DNA of 64,000 nucleotides, taken from Sanderia malayensis (taxonomy: Eukaryota > Cnidaria > Scyphozoa > Semaeostomeae > Pelagiidae). The number at the start of each line of letters is the position of its first letter. The first letter of the stretch is position 1. The DNA lies in the NCBI GenBank assembly GCA_013076295.1, contig RQOL01000616.1, positions 2,046,001-2,110,000 on the forward strand, in the 5' to 3' direction. Of this stretch, positions 62,301 through 64,000 are shown one piece after another. A model generated the notes under the pieces. The model saw nothing but the letters and a program-made list of their open reading frames with translations. It ran no database searches and was not told the DNA's origin. A program made the position numbers and the translations under genes.

Positions 62301-63843
62301 AGACTTTGTTATACATTCATGTATACAATAGTGGACCCCAGAACATTTGAAAATACGAAAAAAGCTATCGATGCATACATTTTTTGGGGGTTTCATTCAG
62401 CCCCACTTCCTCTAAAAAATGTTGTTCTCTCAATTAGCCACCTGTGGTCATCGTACAAAAAGATTTTTGTCGATATTGTATAAGACTGTCTCTGGAGACA
62501 ACGTTGTTTGGAGGAGAAGGGGTGAAGGAAACGTGCCAACGAAAGTCACAATTGTCATCATAGGACTTTTATCGCCTATTGTATAGCATAGTAGATAAGC
62601 ATTTAAGTGCATCAGGTATGGAGCAACGAGAATACTAAGATAAGAAGTAGAGTGCGGAAGGGTATGAATATCAGCATTAACCTTTCTTATCTTCTTGTGC
62701 TTTCTTCTCAGCTCTTCTTTGCTTACTTCTTAGTTTTTTCAGTTCTTTAGCTGACATGTTACCTGAACAGTTAGACACATAATATATCAAACTCAAGCAA
62801 TATAAAGTTTCAAAGTAATCAGTAAAAATGGCACACGTCATAAAACAACATGTTATATGCTACCTTTATTGAGGTTTTCATCTTTGTCATTTTCTTCGTA
62901 AGGCTTATCGTGAAGACCAATATAACACTAAAATAAAAACGTCCATGTGACACTTAAGAACAACATAAAAATAACAGAAAAAAATTTAAGTCAACAATCT
63001 CAAATCAGTGTCACAGATAGAAAAAGGCCAAACCACTACCTGTTTCAAAGTCAACAAACTTTACACAGATTAAGGTAGGTTTATTTATCTACTAGAGGAC
63101 TACTAACTCTTGTTATATAGATTAAAAATATGAATAAGAAGGGGAAAATTACCTTGATTAAAAGCTTGGCAGCCTTGAAGTAGAACGGATGGCTTCTTAA
63201 AACATCTTCGAGTCTCAACAACCTATAATCATGAATGAAAGGAAATCCTCATAGAATAGAATGGTTGTGAATACTTGTTAAAAATAGACTTAATGTTGAG
63301 AAGTACAGGACACAATATACGTCAAAGCATTTGCTTTACTGCCAGAAGCTCAAACCCTATGGTGCATGCTTGGCTAGAGCAACACAGTGACTTAAAATAT
63401 ACATATCGTTGCATGTGCATACTTGATATAAGAACACAATGTGACTTTTCTCATGCAGTACGTGTGGAAATCAAACTGGTCTTCGATAACCTCAGAGAAA
63501 TTCTGAAAAACAAGAGACTTGAATAATCACGAAGCACTTTGAAGCTCAGCGTAACCCCCGTCCAGGCAAAAGATGTCATTCGAACAAACACGAGAGCAAT
63601 TATGCGCCCAGGGGGTCTCTGTTGTTAAAACATCATACTACGTAAGTCACTACGGATTTATTCGAGAACTATGCAAGACCTCAAAGGTTGGACAAATCTA
63701 TAGCAAGCAATATGATGGGACCAACCCTGTCAATTTGATGATATTTCTTCAAAGCTTCTCCGATGTTATTCGTTCTCTGATGGGCCAATGCGCATTCTGT
63801 TTGAAACCACATGCATTGCATCTCATCAAGATTGTCAGCTGGA
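59328..63843 (-). CDS. NAA15: NAA15, auxiliary subunit of N-terminal acetyltransferase A (C-terminal half)
   Basis: Eleven exons on the minus strand join in frame for 393 residues up to the stop: 63843-63726, 63502-63423, 63222-63153, 62927-62864, 62762-62682, 62264-62185, 62046-61938, 61587-61489, 60571-60425, 60081-59984, 59564-59328. Family landmarks in order are [50 protein letters not shown], the basic [76 protein letters not shown] and [15 protein letters not shown]. This TPR-rich scaffold anchors the NAA10 catalytic subunit to ribosomes. The first half of the roughly 860-residue protein lies beyond the right edge. The C-terminal tail (DIDDIME) diverges from vertebrates. The donor after 62185 is an unusual GTCCGT. 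Confidence 0.95.
60672..61328. repeat. (GTTA)n / GTTGATTA microsatellite array
   Basis: About 650 bp of TAGT tetramers are interrupted regularly by TGAT, TAAT and TCAGT variants, forming larger repeating blocks of roughly 16-60 bp. It is flanked by ctaactccag in opposite orientations and lies in an NAA15 intron. Confidence 0.95.
62380..62590. repeat. dispersed MITE-like repeat, also at 30860-31035
   Basis: Shared words with 30860-31035 in the same order are ttgtcg(a/c)tattgtataa, gtctct(g/a)gaaacaac-type and gttgtttgg/cattgtttcggg, followed by a G-rich ggtgaagga segment. One copy lies in an SLC36 intron, the other in an NAA15 intron. It is non-coding. Confidence 0.5.
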
Positions 63844-63859
63844 CTTGAACCCTCCTATA

Positions 63860-63935
63860 ACAAACAACAACAACAATAATAATAATAACAACAACAACAA
63901 CAATAATAATAATAATAATAATCATCATCATCATG
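63860..63935. repeat. trinucleotide microsatellite (AAC/AAT/ATC)n
   Basis: Runs of caa, taa and then atc triplets lie in the intron upstream of the first NAA15 exon in this window. The last 65 bases of the window show nothing further. Confidence 0.9.
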
Positions 63936-64000
63936 ATCCTTTCTTTTAGCATAGCAATCAGTCTAATCAATCGTAATCAAACCCGAAATCATTAAAATCA

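Noticed and set aside
63275..63848. Plus-strand open frames over the NAA15 exons at the right edge
   Set aside because: The complementary strand gives colinear, splice-bounded NAA15 sequence ([19 protein letters not shown]), so the plus frames are shadows.

Overview
The window is nuclear DNA of an invertebrate animal. Genes are split by many GT-AG introns, intergenic DNA is AT-rich, and the families present are metazoan: a GLIS-type zinc-finger factor, an interleukin-17-receptor-like SEFIR receptor, calnexin, an SLC36-type amino acid transporter and NAA15. Short introns plus many small inverted-repeat elements would fit a cnidarian or another non-vertebrate metazoan. I cannot fix the phylum from sequence alone.

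Layout. 1-7.7 kb has no confident gene: weak exon candidates and several MITEs, one flanked by an 8-bp target duplication of hAT type. 7.7-10.0 kb (minus) is a three-exon GLIS-like factor. 11.0-17.7 kb (plus) is a 13-exon single-pass SEFIR receptor that I could join in frame from signal peptide to stop. 18.9-29.4 kb (minus) is a complete 19-exon calnexin. 30.4-34.7 kb (minus) is a complete nine-exon SLC36-like transporter. 35-39.4 kb is mobile-element territory with a MADF-BESS gene and a HARBI1-like nuclease remnant in convergent orientation. 39.9-40.7 kb (minus) is a small coiled-coil gene. 41.6-51.8 kb is one long array of about 55 copies of a ~184-bp unit. 52.0-57.2 kb (plus) is an intronless gene for a 1716-residue multi-pass membrane protein. 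57.7-58.9 kb is an inverted repeat of tRNA-like sequences. 59.3-63.8 kb (minus) is the C-terminal half of NAA15, running off the right edge.

The genes are mostly unrelated housekeeping or signalling loci: ER folding (calnexin), protein N-terminal acetylation (NAA15), amino acid transport (SLC36), transcription control (GLIS-like) and cytokine-type signalling (SEFIR).

The best candidate for something undescribed is the 1716-residue protein. In its N-terminal half at least 11 hydrophobic segments share an Asp near the start and an Arg 14-16 residues later, usually as D-[IL]-P ... W-R-x-P. It is intronless among intron-rich neighbours. It lies just downstream of the satellite array, which may sit inside the first intron of its transcript, behind an NRF1/ETS/GC-box promoter.
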